A DNA stretch of 47,641 nucleotides, taken from the NCBI GenBank assembly GCA_002840015.1, contig PGZE01000009.1, positions 116,667 to 164,307 on the forward strand, given 5' to 3'. Below, in pieces: positions 8,123 through 19,338 of this stretch (its first letter is position 1; each line of letters starts with the position of its first letter). The stretch is from Gammaproteobacteria bacterium HGW-Gammaproteobacteria-2. Lineage in GTDB: Bacteria; Pseudomonadota; Gammaproteobacteria; Xanthomonadales; Xanthomonadaceae. Below the pieces are notes generated by a model that had not been told where the DNA came from, did no database searches, and saw nothing but the letters and a program-made list of their open reading frames with translations. Position numbers and translations under genes: made by a program.

Positions 8123-10609
8123 TCAGAAGATATCAAATGCCTCGCGGTCACTGGTTTTTGGCTGGGCATTGGCGGTGTTCGCTTCCAGCCGCGCAATATC
8201 TTCCAGCTTGAAAAACTCGGCGATGGCGTCCGGGCTTCCTGGTTGTGCCAACAAGCCACTATCGCGGTTGATCCAGGCAGTAACGACACCGGCCGGCAGC
8301 GACGGCACGACTTCGGGCCGGCCAGCCAGCGCTTTGCTCATGTAGCCAATCCAGGCGGGCATTGCGGCCCGCGAGCCGAACTCGCCGCGGCCCAGGCTGC
8401 TGAAATCATCCATGCCGACCCAAGCGGTGGTGACGATGCCGCCGCCAAAGCCGGAAAACCAGGCATCGCGATGATCGTTGGTGGTGCCAGTCTTGCCAGC
8501 CAGATCATTGCGGCCAATCACCATCGCACCCGAGCCGGTACCACGGCGCACGACATCGCGCATCAGTGAGCCGACCAAGTAGATAGTGCGCGCCTCGATG
8601 ACGCGTGGCGCCAGTATCTGGCTCGGAGGCCCGATGGTTTCGGTTGCACTGTGTGTGTTGCCGCCGAGGTCAAAGCCGCCTGCTTGTGCATTTGCCGTAT
8701 TTTCCTGCGCCAGACGCTGCGGGCAGTCGCCGCAGGCGGTGGCGGGGTGGGTTTTGTAGATCACGACGCCATCGCGATCTTCGATCCGCTCGATGAACCA
8801 GGGATCGATCAGGAAACCGCCATTGGCAAACACTGCATAACCGCGTGCCAGTTGCAGCGGTGGCACTGAGCTGGTGCCCAGTGCCAGTGACAGGTTTTCG
8901 GGCAGGCTTTGTGCCGGAAAGCCGAAGTTCTGGATAAAGCGGCGGGCATAGTTGACGCCAATCGCATCGAGCAAACGCACCGAGACCAGGTTGCGAGAGG
9001 TGACCATCGCCTCGCGCAAACGCATCGGGCCAGCAAAGTTTTCATTGTCATTCTGCGGCTGCCAGACTTTCTCTTCGCCATCGGCATCAAGGCCTTGCTG
9101 GCGGAAAACAACCGGTGCATCGAGCACCACGCTGGCCGGCGTGAAGCCGCGCTCAAAGGCGGCTGCGTAGATGAAGGGTTTGAAGCTGGAGCCGGGTTGC
9201 CGCTGCGATTGCGTTACCCGATTGAACTTGCTTCGGGAAAAACTGAAGCCGCCGATCAGGCTGCGGATGCCGCCATCCTCAGGATCAAGTGCAATCAAGG
9301 CTGCTTGCGCCTTGGGTATTTGCGCCAATGCATAGTTGTCGGATTGCGCAATAACACGCACCACGTCGCCCTTTGCCAATACCTGATCAACCCGCTTGGG
9401 TGCCGCGCCGTGGCTGTGTTCACTGAGGTATTTTGCGGCCCAGGAGATCGATTTGAGGTTCAACGAAACCCGCTCACCGCTGCCCAGCAATAACGAGGCA
9501 GTGTCCGCGTCCGAGTGCAGCACCAGTGCCGGTAGCAGATTCGCCACGGTACCCAGATTAATCAGGCGTCTGGCCAGCGCCGCGTGATCGGGCGTTGCAT
9601 CGATTTCCCAATGCGCCTCGGCACCGCGCCAGCCATGGCGGCGGTCATAGGCGGCCAAGGCATCGTAAACCGCCTGATTGCCGGCAAGTTGCTCGCTTGT
9701 GACGATGCTGGTGTACACCTTGAGCCCGCTCGTCAGTGCATCCGGGCCGTAGCGCTCAACAACGGCCTCGCGCACCATCTCGGCCACATATGGCGCATCC
9801 ACTTCGATCGGAGGCTCATGCGGGCTTGCGTCCTGCATTTCGGCCTGTGCTTGTTGCATCTGGTCGTTGTCGATGAAGCCGTTTTCATACATCCGGGCGA
9901 GCACGTAATTGCGCCGGATCAGCGCACGCTCGGGGTTGGATATCGGATTGCCACTGGACGGAAATTTCGGGATCGAGGCCAGTGTTGCCGCTTGTGCAAG
10001 CGAGAGTTGATCGAGCGGTTTACCGTAATAAAACTCCGCAGCAGCGGCGACGCCATAAGCACGGTTACCAAAAAAACTCTTGTTCAGATACAACTCAAGG
10101 ATCTCGTCCTTGCTCAGTTCGCGCTCCATTTTCAGCGCCAGAAAAATCTCGGTGAGCTTACGTGAATAGGAATATTCCGAGCTCAGGAAGAACTGCCTGG
10201 CAACTTGCTGGGTGATGGTGCTGCCGCCGGGTATGCGGCGGCCACTGGTGGTTGCGAGCAGCCATACGGCGCGAGCAATTCCGCGCACATCGATGCCTGG
10301 ATGCTCATAGAATCGGGCATCTTCCGTAGCGATGAAGGCTTGCTTGATTTGTTCTGGAATGTCGTCTATCCGCGCCGGATAGCGGCGCGTCTCACCAAAC
10401 TGGGCGATCAGGCTACCCTCGCGCGAATATACCGTCAGCGGCACTTGCAACTCGGTATTGCGCAGGACCTGCACATCGGGCAAGCGTGGTGCAATCAGCC
10501 AGTACAGGGCGCCGATCGTAACCAGGCCAAACGCCAGTCCGATCAGGCCCACTACCAGCGCCAGTCGAAGCAGGCGGCGAACTTTAGGCATGGTTTTCAG
10601 CACTTGCAT
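8123..10609 (-). CDS. mrcA: Penicillin-binding protein 1A (bifunctional peptidoglycan synthase)
   Basis: Polymerises lipid II and cross-links the stem peptides; anchored in the inner membrane facing the periplasm. 828 residues: a membrane anchor at about 14-40; a GT51 glycosyltransferase domain at about 65-240 with the catalytic E96 in ATEDARFYEHPGID and the GGSTITQQ motif; an OB-like insert region; then the transpeptidase domain with S474-x-x-K477 (PGSSFKPF), S538-x-N540 (TSRN) and K706-T-G (GKTGTT). All active-site residues are intact. The start at 10609 (MQVLKTMPKV) is preferred; ATG 10591 (MPKVRRLL) is a close alternative, and neither has a strong ribosome binding site. Divergent from pilM, the usual ponA-pilM arrangement in this class (also called ponA). 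Confidence 0.93.
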   Translation of the reverse strand: MQVLKTMPKVRRLLRLALVVGLIGLAFGLVTIGALYWLIAPRLPDVQVLRNTELQVPLTVYSREGSLIAQFGETRRYPARIDDIPEQIKQAFIATEDARFYEHPGIDVRGIARAVWLLATTSGRRIPGGSTITQQVARQFFLSSEYSYSRKLTEIFLALKMERELSKDEILELYLNKSFFGNRAYGVAAAAEFYYGKPLDQLSLAQAATLASIPKFPSSGNPISNPERALIRRNYVLARMYENGFIDNDQMQQAQAEMQDASPHEPPIEVDAPYVAEMVREAVVERYGPDALTSGLKVYTSIVTSEQLAGNQAVYDALAAYDRRHGWRGAEAHWEIDATPDHAALARRLINLGTVANLLPALVLHSDADTASLLLGSGERVSLNLKSISWAAKYLSEHSHGAAPKRVDQVLAKGDVVRVIAQSDNYALAQIPKAQAALIALDPEDGGIRSLIGGFSFSRSKFNRVTQSQRQPGSSFKPFIYAAAFERGFTPASVVLDAPVVFRQQGLDADGEEKVWQPQNDNENFAGPMRLREAMVTSRNLVSVRLLDAIGVNYARRFIQNFGFPAQSLPENLSLALGTSSVPPLQLARGYAVFANGGFLIDPWFIERIEDRDGVVIYKTHPATACGDCPQRLAQENTANAQAGGFDLGGNTHSATETIGPPSQILAPRVIEARTIYLVGSLMRDVVRRGTGSGAMVIGRNDLAGKTGTTNDHRDAWFSGFGGGIVTTAWVGMDDFSSLGRGEFGSRAAMPAWIGYMSKALAGRPEVVPSLPAGVVTAWINRDSGLLAQPGSPDAIAEFFKLEDIARLEANTANAQPKTSDREAFDIF

Positions 10610-12320
<1,711 letters not shown>

Positions 12321-12321
<1 letters not shown>

Positions 12322-12914
12322 TGGCCAGAATCAATCTACTTCCCTGGCGCGCTGAGCGCCGCAAGCGGCGTCAGCAAGAGTTCTTTGCCATGCTCGGCGC
12401 GGGGGCGTTGGTCGCCGCGCTGGTGGCGGTGCTGATCAACGGTTTTTACTCTGGCCAGATCGAGTCGCAGACCGCGCGTAACAAGTACCTTGAAGAGCGC
12501 ATTGCCGAGGTGCAAAAGCAGATACTCGAGATCGAGGAACTGGACCGCAGCAAGAGCCGTTTGCTGGCGCGCAAGCAGGTAATCGAAGAATTGCAGGCCA
12601 GTCGCTCGCAGATGGTGCATTTGTTCGATGAGTTGGTGCGCACGGTGCCCGATGGCATCAAGTTGATGCTGATTCAGCAAACCGGCGACCAGCTCACGCT
12701 GGAGGGGTTGAGTCAATCCAACGCCCGGGTCAGTTCGTACATGCGCAATCTCGATGCATCCGACTGGATGGGGACTCCCGACTTGACGATCATCGAAGCG
12801 AAGGGCGACAACAAGGCATTGCCGTTCGAGTTCAAGTTGCGGGTTCGCCTTGCCAGCCCTGAGCAAAAAGAGGGCAGTGAGTCCGAGCAGGCAGTGGCGG
12901 GGGTCAAACCATGA
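12321..12914 (+). CDS. pilN: Type IV pilus assembly protein PilN
   Basis: Bitopic inner-membrane protein that pairs with PilO and binds PilM. 197 residues. The N-terminal cytoplasmic peptide MARINLLPWR is the conserved PilM-binding INLLPWR motif. A transmembrane helix follows at about 24-43, then a coiled coil (YLEERIAEVQKQILEIEELD) and a periplasmic ferredoxin-like domain. ATG overlaps the pilM stop (TAATG) and its own end overlaps the start of pilO by four bases. Confidence 0.94.
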
Positions 12915-13564
12915 GCAAGTCGATCGATCTCAAGAGCCTGGATTTCAACGACGCCGGCAACTGGCCGACGCCAATAAAGGCTGCGGCAGCCGCCATTATC
13001 GCCTTGCTGGTGCTGTTGTTGGCCTGGCAATTGGTCATCAGCGACAAGAGCGATGAGTTGGCAAGCCTCAAGACGAAAGAAACCGGGTTGCGCAGCGACT
13101 ACGAGGTCAAGCAGGCACGCGCATCCAACCTCGAACCGCTGAAGGAACAATTGGCGCAGATGGAGACGATGCTGCAGCAGATGCTGCGACAGTTGCCCAG
13201 CCGCACCGAGATGCCTGACCTGATTGTCGATATTTCGCAAACTGCGCTGGCCAGTGGCATCAGCAATGATCTGTTCCAGCCGGGCGCCGAGGTGGCGCGT
13301 GAGTTTTACGCAGAAAAACCTATCGCTTTGCGCATGACCGGCAGTTATCACCAGTTTGGTGCCTTTGTCAGTGGTGTGGCCTCGTTACCACGGGTGGTCA
13401 TCATGACGATGCACGATATTTCGCTCAAACCGCTGCAGGACAAGTCGGGTGCAGCGAGCGACACGCTGGTGCTGGCCGGCACCGTGAAGACCTATCGCTA
13501 CCTTGACGAAGAAGAAGTGGAAGAGGCGGCCAAGGTTGCGAACACCAAAGCGAGAGGGCGCTGA
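12911..13564 (+). CDS. pilO: Type IV pilus assembly protein PilO
   Basis: Inner-membrane partner of PilN; the PilN-PilO dimer aligns PilM with PilP and the secretin. 217 residues: a short cytoplasmic N-terminus (SKSIDLKSLDFNDAGNWPTP), one transmembrane helix at about 26-46, a coiled coil to about residue 95, and a periplasmic domain with FYAEKPIALRMTGSYHQFGAF, characteristic of the family. ATGA overlap with pilN. The tail is highly charged (EEEVEEAAKVANTKARGR). Confidence 0.94.
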   Translation: MSKSIDLKSLDFNDAGNWPTPIKAAAAAIIALLVLLLAWQLVISDKSDELASLKTKETGLRSDYEVKQARASNLEPLKEQLAQMETMLQQMLRQLPSRTEMPDLIVDISQTALASGISNDLFQPGAEVAREFYAEKPIALRMTGSYHQFGAFVSGVASLPRVVIMTMHDISLKPLQDKSGAASDTLVLAGTVKTYRYLDEEEVEEAAKVANTKARGR

Positions 13565-13580
13565 TATGCGAGGAGATTCA

Positions 13581-14099
13581 ATGCAGCGCACACAAATGAC
13601 GCGCTGGGTGCTGCTGCTGCTGGGCGCCCTGCTGCTCGCGGCGTGCTCGCGCGGCACCCAGGATCTGCAAGCATGGGTCGCCGAAGTAAAAAACCGACCG
13701 GCGCCGCCGCTTGACCCATTGCCGGTGATGCAGCAGTTTGAAACGTTTCAATACACCGTGCAGAGCATGCGTGACCCGTTCAGCGCGCCAAGTAATGACC
13801 GTCGCGCGAACAGCAGTGGGCCGCGGCCCGACCCGAACCGACGCAAAGAACCGCTGGAAACGTTCCCACTCGATTCGCTGGATATGGTTGGCACGTTGGG
13901 TGTCGGCGACAAGAGCGTCGCTTTGGTCATGGCCCCGGACAAAGTCGTACACAGGGTGCGTCCGGGGAATCACATGGGGCAAAACGAGGGGCGGGTTGCC
14001 AGTGTTACCGACTCGCGCATTGAACTGGTGGAATTGGTACCTGATGGTGCGGGTGGCTGGCTTGAGCGCTCGGTGGCAGTCGCTCTGGATAATCAGTGA
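13581..14099 (+). CDS. pilP: Type IV pilus lipoprotein PilP
   Basis: Periplasmic lipoprotein bridging PilN/PilO and the PilQ secretin. 172 residues. The N-terminus MQRTQMTRWVLLLLGALLLA ends in a lipobox with the lipidated C22, followed by a flexible proline-rich linker and the beta-rich PilP domain (SLDMVGTLGVGDKSVALVMA ... HRVRPGNHMGQNEGRV). ATG 13581 is preferred over 13566 because GAGGAGA (13570-13576) lies between them at good spacing and the lipobox is then correctly placed. Confidence 0.93.
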   Translation: MQRTQMTRWVLLLLGALLLAACSRGTQDLQAWVAEVKNRPAPPLDPLPVMQQFETFQYTVQSMRDPFSAPSNDRRANSSGPRPDPNRRKEPLETFPLDSLDMVGTLGVGDKSVALVMAPDKVVHRVRPGNHMGQNEGRVASVTDSRIELVELVPDGAGGWLERSVAVALDNQ

Positions 14100-14111
14100 A
14101 TTGAGGGAAAC

Positions 14112-16382
14112 ATGATGACCGCAATGAACCTTGTTTCGGGCGTGGCCCGTCCCCGCTGGGCCGCTTTGGCCTCACTGAGTCTGTGCCTGGCCTTGGTGCC
14201 CGCCTTGGCGCTGGCCGAGAACGTATTGCGAAACGCCAGCTACCAGACAGGTAGTGGCGGAGCAGTAGATGTGGTGCTGGAGTTTGCCGAGCCGGTAGCC
14301 GGGGTGCAAACGTTCACTACCGACAATCCGCCCCGGATTGCCATTGATGTGCCTGATACGCGCAACGGGCTGAATCAGCGTCGCATCGCGGTGGGCAGCG
14401 GCGCGACCAGCGCGATTTCGGCGGTAGAAGGGCAGGGCCGCACACGGGTGGTAATCGATCTGTTCCGCACCACGTCGTTTGAAACCCGCACCGAGGGCAA
14501 CCGCCTGATTGTCTCGGTAGCCGGCGGCGCAATGGCTGGAACCGCAGCGATTGCGGCCAACCCCGATGACCCCAGCAAGCGTGTCAACAGTGGCTTGGCG
14601 TTAAGCAATATCGATTTCCGTCGCGGTGACGATGGCGCTGGGCGTTTGGTGCTGAGCTTTGATGGCGAGGGTGTGCTGGCCGATATGCGCACGGAAAAGT
14701 CGCAGGTGGTTATCGATGTCGCTAATGCCAGCTTGCCCGATTCGCTGCGCAAACGCCTGGATGTCAGTGACTTCGCCACGCCGGTGCGTAGTATCGAATC
14801 GCGGCCCAATGCGGGCGGCTCGCGCATCGTTGTCGATACCGGCGCTGCGTTTGAGGCGTTGGCTTACCAGACCGGTAACGAGTACGTCGTTGAAGTGGTG
14901 CCGATCAAGGCAGCCGCAGATCCGGTGGCTGCGGCATTAGCCAGCGGTGCAGCGCCGCCGAAGTACACCGGCAAGCCGGTCACCTTCAACTTCCAGGATA
15001 TTCCGGTTCGCACGGTATTGCAGTTGATTGCCGACGAGTCAAACCTGAACATCGTCGCCGCCGACACCGTGCAGGGCAACATCACCCTGCGTCTGCAGAA
15101 TGTGCCGTGGGATCAGGCATTGGATATCATGCTGCGCGCCAAGCAGCTGGATAAACGTCGCGATGGTGATGTGGTCTGGATCGGCCCGCAAAAAGAATTG
15201 GCTGACTTCGAGCAGCAGAAGGAAGATGCCCGCATTGCCCTTGAGGAGCGCTCGGAAACCATCACCGAGTTCATTCCGATCAACTATGGCATCGCCGAAG
15301 ATATCGCCAAGCTGCTCACCGATGAGAGCAAAACCAGTAGCGGCGGCGGTGGCGGCGGCGGTGGATCGTCGAGCGGCAGCCAGGGCTTTCTGTCGGAGCG
15401 CGGCAGTATCAGCTTTGACCGGCGCACCAACACCTTGCTGGTGATCGATATCCCCAAGCGCGTATCCGAGATCAAGCGCCTGGTTACGTTGCTTGATCGC
15501 GCGGTGGATCAGGTGATGATCGAAGCCCGTATCGTCGTCGCTTCGGATGATTTCGCACGTGAAATCGGCTCACGCTTCGGTTTGCGTGGCACCAACAACA
15601 AGGTGAACACCCTCACTACCAGTGGCAGCCTGGAAAGCTTGGCTAACTTCAGGAACACCACCATTGCGCGTAACAATGAGTTGGCCACCAACGCGCTTGA
15701 CGTGCTCAATGGCAATCAGCCCTCGATCAGCCCCAGCGACCTGACTGCCGTAACCTTCGGCACGATCGATCAAGCGCTTAACGTCAACTTGCCGGTAAAT
15801 GGTGCGCCGTCTTTGGGGTTGTCGATACTGGCGCTGGGTCTTGAGATTGATCTGGAACTTTCGGCACTGCAATCCGAGGGCCGTGGCGAGGTGATTTCCA
15901 ATCCGCGCGTAATTACCTCCAACCAGCGTGAGGCGATCATCCGTCAGGGTGATGAGGTTGGCTTTGTCACCATTGCGCCGCAGCAGGGTGGTACTTCGGT
16001 GCCGATCCCGAACGTACAGTTCAAGGACGTGCTGCTGGAACTCAAGGTGACACCGACCATTACTCAGGATGGCCGAGTGTTTCTCGCGATGGCGATCAAG
16101 AAGGACGAGGTGTCCGGCTTCATTGATACCTCTATCGGACAGGTTCCGCAGATCCAGAAGCGCGAGGTAACGACCGCAGTGCTGGTCGATAACGGGCAAA
16201 CCGTGGTTGTCGGCGGTGTTTATGAGTTCAAATCACGCGAAGACCTGAGCAAAGTACCGTTCCTTGGCGATATACCGGGGCTTGGCGCGCTGTTCCGTAA
16301 AAAAGGCCGCTCCGCCAACAAAGCCGAGCTGTTGATCTTCGTCACCCCGCAAATCTTGCGCTCTGCGGGTGCGGCGGGCTAA
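14112..16382 (+). CDS. pilQ: Type IV pilus secretin PilQ
   Basis: Outer-membrane ring through which the pilus emerges. 756 residues: signal peptide to about residue 36 (LCLALVPALALA); two AMIN peptidoglycan-binding domains (about 37-140 and 155-270); the secretin STN/N1 region beginning near YTGKPVTFNFQDIPVRTVLQ; and the C-terminal secretin domain with EVISNPRVITSNQREAII and TVVVGGVYEFKSREDLSKVP then FLGDIPGLGALFR. A glycine/serine linker (eight consecutive Gly, DNA about 15338-15375) sits between the N1 domain and the secretin core. GAGGG (14102-14106) precedes the start. Last gene of the pilus operon. Confidence 0.95.
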   Translation: MMTAMNLVSGVARPRWAALASLSLCLALVPALALAENVLRNASYQTGSGGAVDVVLEFAEPVAGVQTFTTDNPPRIAIDVPDTRNGLNQRRIAVGSGATSAISAVEGQGRTRVVIDLFRTTSFETRTEGNRLIVSVAGGAMAGTAAIAANPDDPSKRVNSGLALSNIDFRRGDDGAGRLVLSFDGEGVLADMRTEKSQVVIDVANASLPDSLRKRLDVSDFATPVRSIESRPNAGGSRIVVDTGAAFEALAYQTGNEYVVEVVPIKAAADPVAAALASGAAPPKYTGKPVTFNFQDIPVRTVLQLIADESNLNIVAADTVQGNITLRLQNVPWDQALDIMLRAKQLDKRRDGDVVWIGPQKELADFEQQKEDARIALEERSETITEFIPINYGIAEDIAKLLTDESKTSSGGGGGGGGSSSGSQGFLSERGSISFDRRTNTLLVIDIPKRVSEIKRLVTLLDRAVDQVMIEARIVVASDDFAREIGSRFGLRGTNNKVNTLTTSGSLESLANFRNTTIARNNELATNALDVLNGNQPSISPSDLTAVTFGTIDQALNVNLPVNGAPSLGLSILALGLEIDLELSALQSEGRGEVISNPRVITSNQREAIIRQGDEVGFVTIAPQQGGTSVPIPNVQFKDVLLELKVTPTITQDGRVFLAMAIKKDEVSGFIDTSIGQVPQIQKREVTTAVLVDNGQTVVVGGVYEFKSREDLSKVPFLGDIPGLGALFRKKGRSANKAELLIFVTPQILRSAGAAG

Positions 16383-16410
16383 ACCGTCCGCTCGGCATTG
16401 TGGTGCATGC

Positions 16411-16432
16411 AAGGGCCGCGCAAGCGGCCCTT
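16411..16432 (+). terminator. Hairpin after pilQ
   Basis: AAGGGCCG-CGCAAG-CGGCCCTT forms a perfect 8-bp stem with a 6-base loop 29 bases after the pilQ stop. The following bases (TTGCGCGTTGTG) are only weakly T-rich, so it is a plausible but not classical intrinsic terminator separating the pilus operon from the moxR operon. Confidence 0.5.
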
Positions 16433-16678
16433 GCGCGTTGTGTGATCGACGATTCGGTGCGCAATGCTGCGTAAGGGTGGCCTCTGCCAGCATCCCGCAT
16501 TGATCGGCATGACCAATTGCCGTTGCGCATGCGCAATGCGATCACTCACAATTGCCGTTCATGTTTTGCCTGTGTTGATGTGGCGTGTGGCAGCATGGTT
16601 GAGTACGCAACACGCCGCTCGCCGTGATGATTTGCAACGGCGCACTATTGCGCAAACTTCGACAGCTCTGGAATACCA

Positions 16679-17689
16679 ATGATGCCTGATGACAGCTCTG
16701 TGACCGGTCCGGCCGGCAGCCAGCTTCACAATGATTTCGTCACCCTGGCAAGTGCCTTGTCGGCTGCCGTTCTCGGCCAGGAACGCCTGGTTGAGCGCTT
16801 GTTGATCGCGCTGCTCGCCGATGGTCACTTGCTGGTGGAAGGTGCTCCAGGTTTGGCCAAGACAACAGCGGTGAAGGCGCTGGCGAGTCGTATCGATGCA
16901 GATTTTCAACGCATCCAGTTCACTCCCGACTTGCTTCCTGCCGATTTGACCGGCACCGAAATCTGGCAACAGGCCGAAGCGCAGTTTGCGTTCCAGCCGG
17001 GGCCGGTCTTTCACAATCTGCTGCTGGCCGATGAGATCAATCGTGCCCCTGCCAAAGTGCAGTCTGCCTTGCTCGAAGCGATGGGTGAGCGTCAGGTCAC
17101 GGTGGGCCGTGTTACCTACCCGCTGCCGGAATTGTTTTTGGTGATGGCAACGCAAAATCCCATTGAGCAGGAAGGTACCTACCCCTTGCCGGAGGCCCAA
17201 CTCGATCGATTTTTGATGCATGTACAGGTGGGTTATCCCAGCGGCGATGCAGAAATGCAGATCATGCGGCTGGTTCGCGCGCAAGAGCTTGCCGCGCGCA
17301 CCGTGCCATCCGGTATCGGCAGCGAGCGGATCAGTCAGGCGAGCATCTTTGCGGCACGGCGCGCGGTGTTGGAACTGCATCTTGCCGAGCCGGTCGAGCG
17401 CTATATTGTCGAATTGGTGCTCGCCAGTCGCGATGCCTCGGCATACGATTCGCAACTTGCAAAGCGTATTGCCTGGGGCGCAAGTCCGCGTGGCTCGATT
17501 GCACTGGAGCGTTGTGCCCGTGCGCGAGCCTGGTTGTCGGGTCGCGATTACGTGATGCCAGAGGATGTGCAGGCGGTTGCCCCCGATGTATTGCGGCATC
17601 GGGTATTGCCAAGCTACGAGGCTACCGCGGAGGGCTGGAACGGCGAGCGTATCGTTGCAGCACTATTGCAGCGGGTGCCGTTGCCCTGA
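16679..17689 (+). CDS. MoxR-family AAA+ ATPase
   Basis: MoxR proteins are cytosolic chaperone-like ATPases that act with VWA-domain partners encoded beside them. 336 residues with Walker A GAPGLAKT (55-62), Walker B LLLADE (114-119), sensor-1 region VMATQNPIEQEGTYPLPEAQ and a C-terminal lid domain (ARAWLSGRDYVMPEDVQAVAP). Start at ATG 16679 (ATGATG; 16682 equally possible) after CTGGAA. First gene of the Bat-type operon; 201 bases separate it from the DUF58 gene, with no gene seen in between. Confidence 0.92.
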   Translation: MMPDDSSVTGPAGSQLHNDFVTLASALSAAVLGQERLVERLLIALLADGHLLVEGAPGLAKTTAVKALASRIDADFQRIQFTPDLLPADLTGTEIWQQAEAQFAFQPGPVFHNLLLADEINRAPAKVQSALLEAMGERQVTVGRVTYPLPELFLVMATQNPIEQEGTYPLPEAQLDRFLMHVQVGYPSGDAEMQIMRLVRAQELAARTVPSGIGSERISQASIFAARRAVLELHLAEPVERYIVELVLASRDASAYDSQLAKRIAWGASPRGSIALERCARARAWLSGRDYVMPEDVQAVAPDVLRHRVLPSYEATAEGWNGERIVAALLQRVPLP

Positions 17690-17890
17690 TCGGTATTCTT
17701 GCAATCTGCTGCGTGACCCAATTGAGCGCGCCGCGCAGTGGCGCTGAGACGGTGCAGGCAGCGTGGTAATCGCTGTCGCAAAGTGATTGATTACGACGTT
17801 GCGCGCCAAGCTGAATGTTGATGTGTGCGAATTAAACCCCTTGTTCAGCGCGCTGTGCGCCTTGTCCATGGGCTGCCAAGAGAAACTCCT

Positions 17891-18793
17891 ATGCAAGCTG
17901 GCAAGTTCAATCCGGCGATATGCCCCCAGTTGAGCGAGCTGATTGCGTTGCGCTCGCGGGTGCATGCATGGCCGCCGCCGCTGCGCGCTCGTGCTGGTCT
18001 TAGCGGTTTGGCCAGTTCGCCATTCCGTGGTCGCGGCATGGAGTTTGCCGAAACGCGCATGTACACACGCGGTGATGATGTGCGCCATGTCGATTGGCGG
18101 GTTACGGCGCGAACCGGCAAGCTGCACACCAAGGTCTTTCACGCCGAGCGTGAGCGGGTGGCATTGTTGATTGCCGATACCAGCGCGGGCCTTTTTTTTG
18201 GCACTCGTGTTTGTTACAAGTCGGTGCAGGCGGCGCGTGCTGCCGCCATCGTGGCGTGGGCAGCGCAGCGCAGTGGCGATCGCATCGGTATTCTGCGCGG
18301 CTGTACTTCCGAACCGCCGTTGGTTCCAACAGCTGGCGTTCGCGGGGTGCTTCGAGTGCTCGACGCGGCTGCACGCTGGTATGCCCAGCCGCCAGCCGAC
18401 GATACCGGGCTGGCCGATGCGTTTGTGGCAGCGGCACGGCTGCTGCGACCTGGCGCGCGGGTTATTGCATTGGTTGACGTACATGCGCTACAGGCAGTGA
18501 CCGATGTCCAGCTGGCCGGTCTTGCTGCGCACCACGAGGTATTGCTGATACTGCTGACCGACCCGATTGAAACGGCGCCGCCACAGATCAGCTTGCCGGT
18601 GCAGGTGGGCAACCAGAGCGTGCGATTGAACTTGGCCACTCATGCAGATCTGGCACGTTGGCAGCGAAGCTTTACCGGTACCTTGAGTGCGGCGCGTACG
18701 CGATTGACTCGATTCGGAATACGCAGCCATACATTGGCGACAATCGACAGCGCTGAGTCGTTGTTGCCACTGCTGATGAGAGATGTAAGTTGA
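17891..18793 (+). CDS. DUF58-domain protein of the MoxR-Bat operon
   Basis: 300 residues. The family signature is present: GRGMEFAETRMYTRGDDVRHVDWRVTARTGKLHTKVF, which precedes a VWA-like fold (VALLIADTSAGLFFGTR). DUF58 proteins accompany MoxR ATPases and VWA membrane proteins; their biochemical role is not established. ATG 17891 is chosen because AAGAGA precedes it and the frame upstream (to 17825) lacks family likeness. Its TGA overlaps the next ATG by one base. Confidence 0.87.
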   Translation: MQAGKFNPAICPQLSELIALRSRVHAWPPPLRARAGLSGLASSPFRGRGMEFAETRMYTRGDDVRHVDWRVTARTGKLHTKVFHAERERVALLIADTSAGLFFGTRVCYKSVQAARAAAIVAWAAQRSGDRIGILRGCTSEPPLVPTAGVRGVLRVLDAAARWYAQPPADDTGLADAFVAAARLLRPGARVIALVDVHALQAVTDVQLAGLAAHHEVLLILLTDPIETAPPQISLPVQVGNQSVRLNLATHADLARWQRSFTGTLSAARTRLTRFGIRSHTLATIDSAESLLPLLMRDVS

Positions 18794-19338
18794 TGTTAGC
18801 GCCGGCCGCACCTGCACTACCGCTCAATGACATTCATTTGCCGCCAGCACCGGGCATCTGGCCGTTGGCGCCGGGTTGGTGGCTGGTGTTGGTGCTTGCG
18901 TGTGCGCTGGCTGCTGTCATCATGCGCTGGCTGTGGCAACACTATCGACGCCGTGCCTACAGCCGCCAGTTGGAGTCGCTGTTGGATCAGGAGTTGATGA
19001 ACAGCAACGATCCAGCGTCACGCTTGGCTACCCTGTCGCAATTGCTGCGTCGTGCCTCTCGTGTTGCTTCGGGTGCTGCAGCGAGCCAATTGCTGGGCGA
19101 ACAATGGCTGCAGTTTCTCGACGGAGCGGACCCCGGGAAACCGTTTACACAGGGCCCAGGGCGGTTATTGCTGACAGGGCCGTTTGCGACCCTCGCGGCA
19201 TCGGCGTCAGAGATCGATGCAGTGGAGGCCATTGTGCGCAGGCGTTTCATGCAGTTGGCGCTGATGGCGCATGATCGACACCAACGCAAGTCACCAGACA
19301 ACGGCACGGCTGTGGGGTTGGAGCGCACAGATGATTGA
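18793..19338 (+). CDS. DUF4381-domain membrane protein
   Basis: 181 residues. The N-terminus LPLNDIHLPPAPGIWPLAPG followed directly by a transmembrane helix (WWLVLVLACALAAVIMRWLW, about 29-48) is the DUF4381 hallmark; the remainder is cytoplasmic and helical (LATLSQLLRRASRVASG...LGEQWLQFLDG). It is regularly found between DUF58 and VWA genes in proteobacterial Bat operons. Role unknown; probably a small inner-membrane subunit. ATG overlaps the DUF58 stop (TGATG), and its end overlaps the next gene by eight bases. Confidence 0.85.
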   Translation: MLAPAAPALPLNDIHLPPAPGIWPLAPGWWLVLVLACALAAVIMRWLWQHYRRRAYSRQLESLLDQELMNSNDPASRLATLSQLLRRASRVASGAAASQLLGEQWLQFLDGADPGKPFTQGPGRLLLTGPFATLAASASEIDAVEAIVRRRFMQLALMAHDRHQRKSPDNGTAVGLERTDD

